Origin: Viola odorata
Taxonomy: Eukaryota; Streptophyta; Magnoliopsida; Malpighiales; Violaceae
DNA length: 64,000 nt
NCBI GenBank assembly: GCA_963691705.1
Contig: OY829538.1
Location: forward strand, 33,934,836-33,998,835
Direction of reading: 5' to 3'
This document shows positions 63,919 through 64,000 of the stretch, piece by piece. A program made the position numbers and the translations under genes. The stretch's first letter is position 1, and every line of letters begins with the position of its first letter. The notes below the pieces were generated by a model, which ran no database searches, had not been told where the DNA came from, and saw only the letters and a list, made by a program, of their open reading frames with translations.

Positions 63919-64000
63919 ATGAACCCTGTTAGGAAACAAAGACTTATTGCAGACCTTGACATACTCAGGCAAGATCTGAAATTGATCGTATTCAAGCAAA
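63919..64000 (+). CDS. Start of small helical ORF, cut by window edge
   Basis: ATG 63919 opens MNPVRKQRLIADLDILRQDL and stays open for 27 codons to the end of the window. Strongly helical and charged. The DNA aligns with 56850-56895 (TGAAYCCT, AAACA, GACTT and CTTGA blocks in register), so the two are probable paralogues 7 kb apart. Family unknown. Confidence 0.4.
   Translation, partial: MNPVRKQRLIADLDILRQDLKLIVFKQ

Overview
This is nuclear DNA of a flowering plant (very probably a eudicot), from repeat-rich, probably pericentromeric or otherwise heterochromatic sequence. I see Ty3/gypsy lineages typical of plants (Athila, Tat/Ogre, CRM), a plant L1 LINE with a zf-RVT tail, a PIF/Harbinger DNA transposon and plant-only families (plant mobile domain, 'gypsy-type transposon' domain, DUF223/RPA-like). 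No intact conventional host gene is visible. The species cannot be named from this window. A run of exactly 200 N at 17001-17200 is a scaffold join, so the left 17 kb and the rest may not be true neighbours.

Left part (1-17000). Decayed Athila sequence (integrase end 635-1416, extra ORF 1780-2904) is followed by an LTR-like fragment with a GC-rich array, then a 2.9-kb Ogre/Tat-type LTR in minus orientation (3758-6621) and its tandem-repeat-rich 3' UTR. Beyond lies a gene module in two inverted arms. The left arm (plus strand) carries three small genes, here called A, B and C. The right arm (minus strand) carries A', B' and C'. A third C paralogue, F, lies between them. C/C'/F carry the putative gypsy-type transposon domain; C' adds a disordered segment and a coiled coil. 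A and B are unrecognised. Most of these genes have their own TATA box, so they look like separate transcription units.

Middle part (17201-52798). This is a three-level nest, all in minus orientation. The outer Tat-lineage element has its 5' LTR at 52090-52798 and PBS at 52066-52083. Its gag is split between 51624-52015 and 28030-29260; protease, RT-RNase H-integrase run down to 22582. Downstream, on the opposite strand, is a plant-mobile-domain gene with a chain of short non-coding 5' exons (17201-22201). Inside its gag sits a non-autonomous Ogre-like element (29261-51623) with 2.1-2.2-kb LTRs, PBS, decayed gag, no recognisable pol, and a 3' UTR full of unrelated tandem arrays. Inside that sits a nearly intact CRM-type element (37398-45025; 909-bp LTRs, TSD TTGGG), interrupted by one stop codon, whose pol frame ends inside its 3' LTR.

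Right part (52799-64000). An RPA/DUF223-like gene fragment is split by a 5'-truncated L1 LINE (53255-56036) with a 15-bp target-site duplication. Then come a small decayed ORF with a TATA box and a degenerate PIF/Harbinger element (about 58590-62836) with a Myb-like gene, a transposase gene, long terminal inverted repeats and a captured bHLH transcription-factor exon. The start of a related small ORF runs off the right edge.

Most interesting signals: a 55-nt hairpin abutting the polypurine tract of both Ogre-like 3' ends, identical in length and loop but with four base pairs changed on both sides; the inverted ABC gene module; the multi-intron antisense plant-mobile-domain gene; and bHLH exon capture by the Harbinger element.
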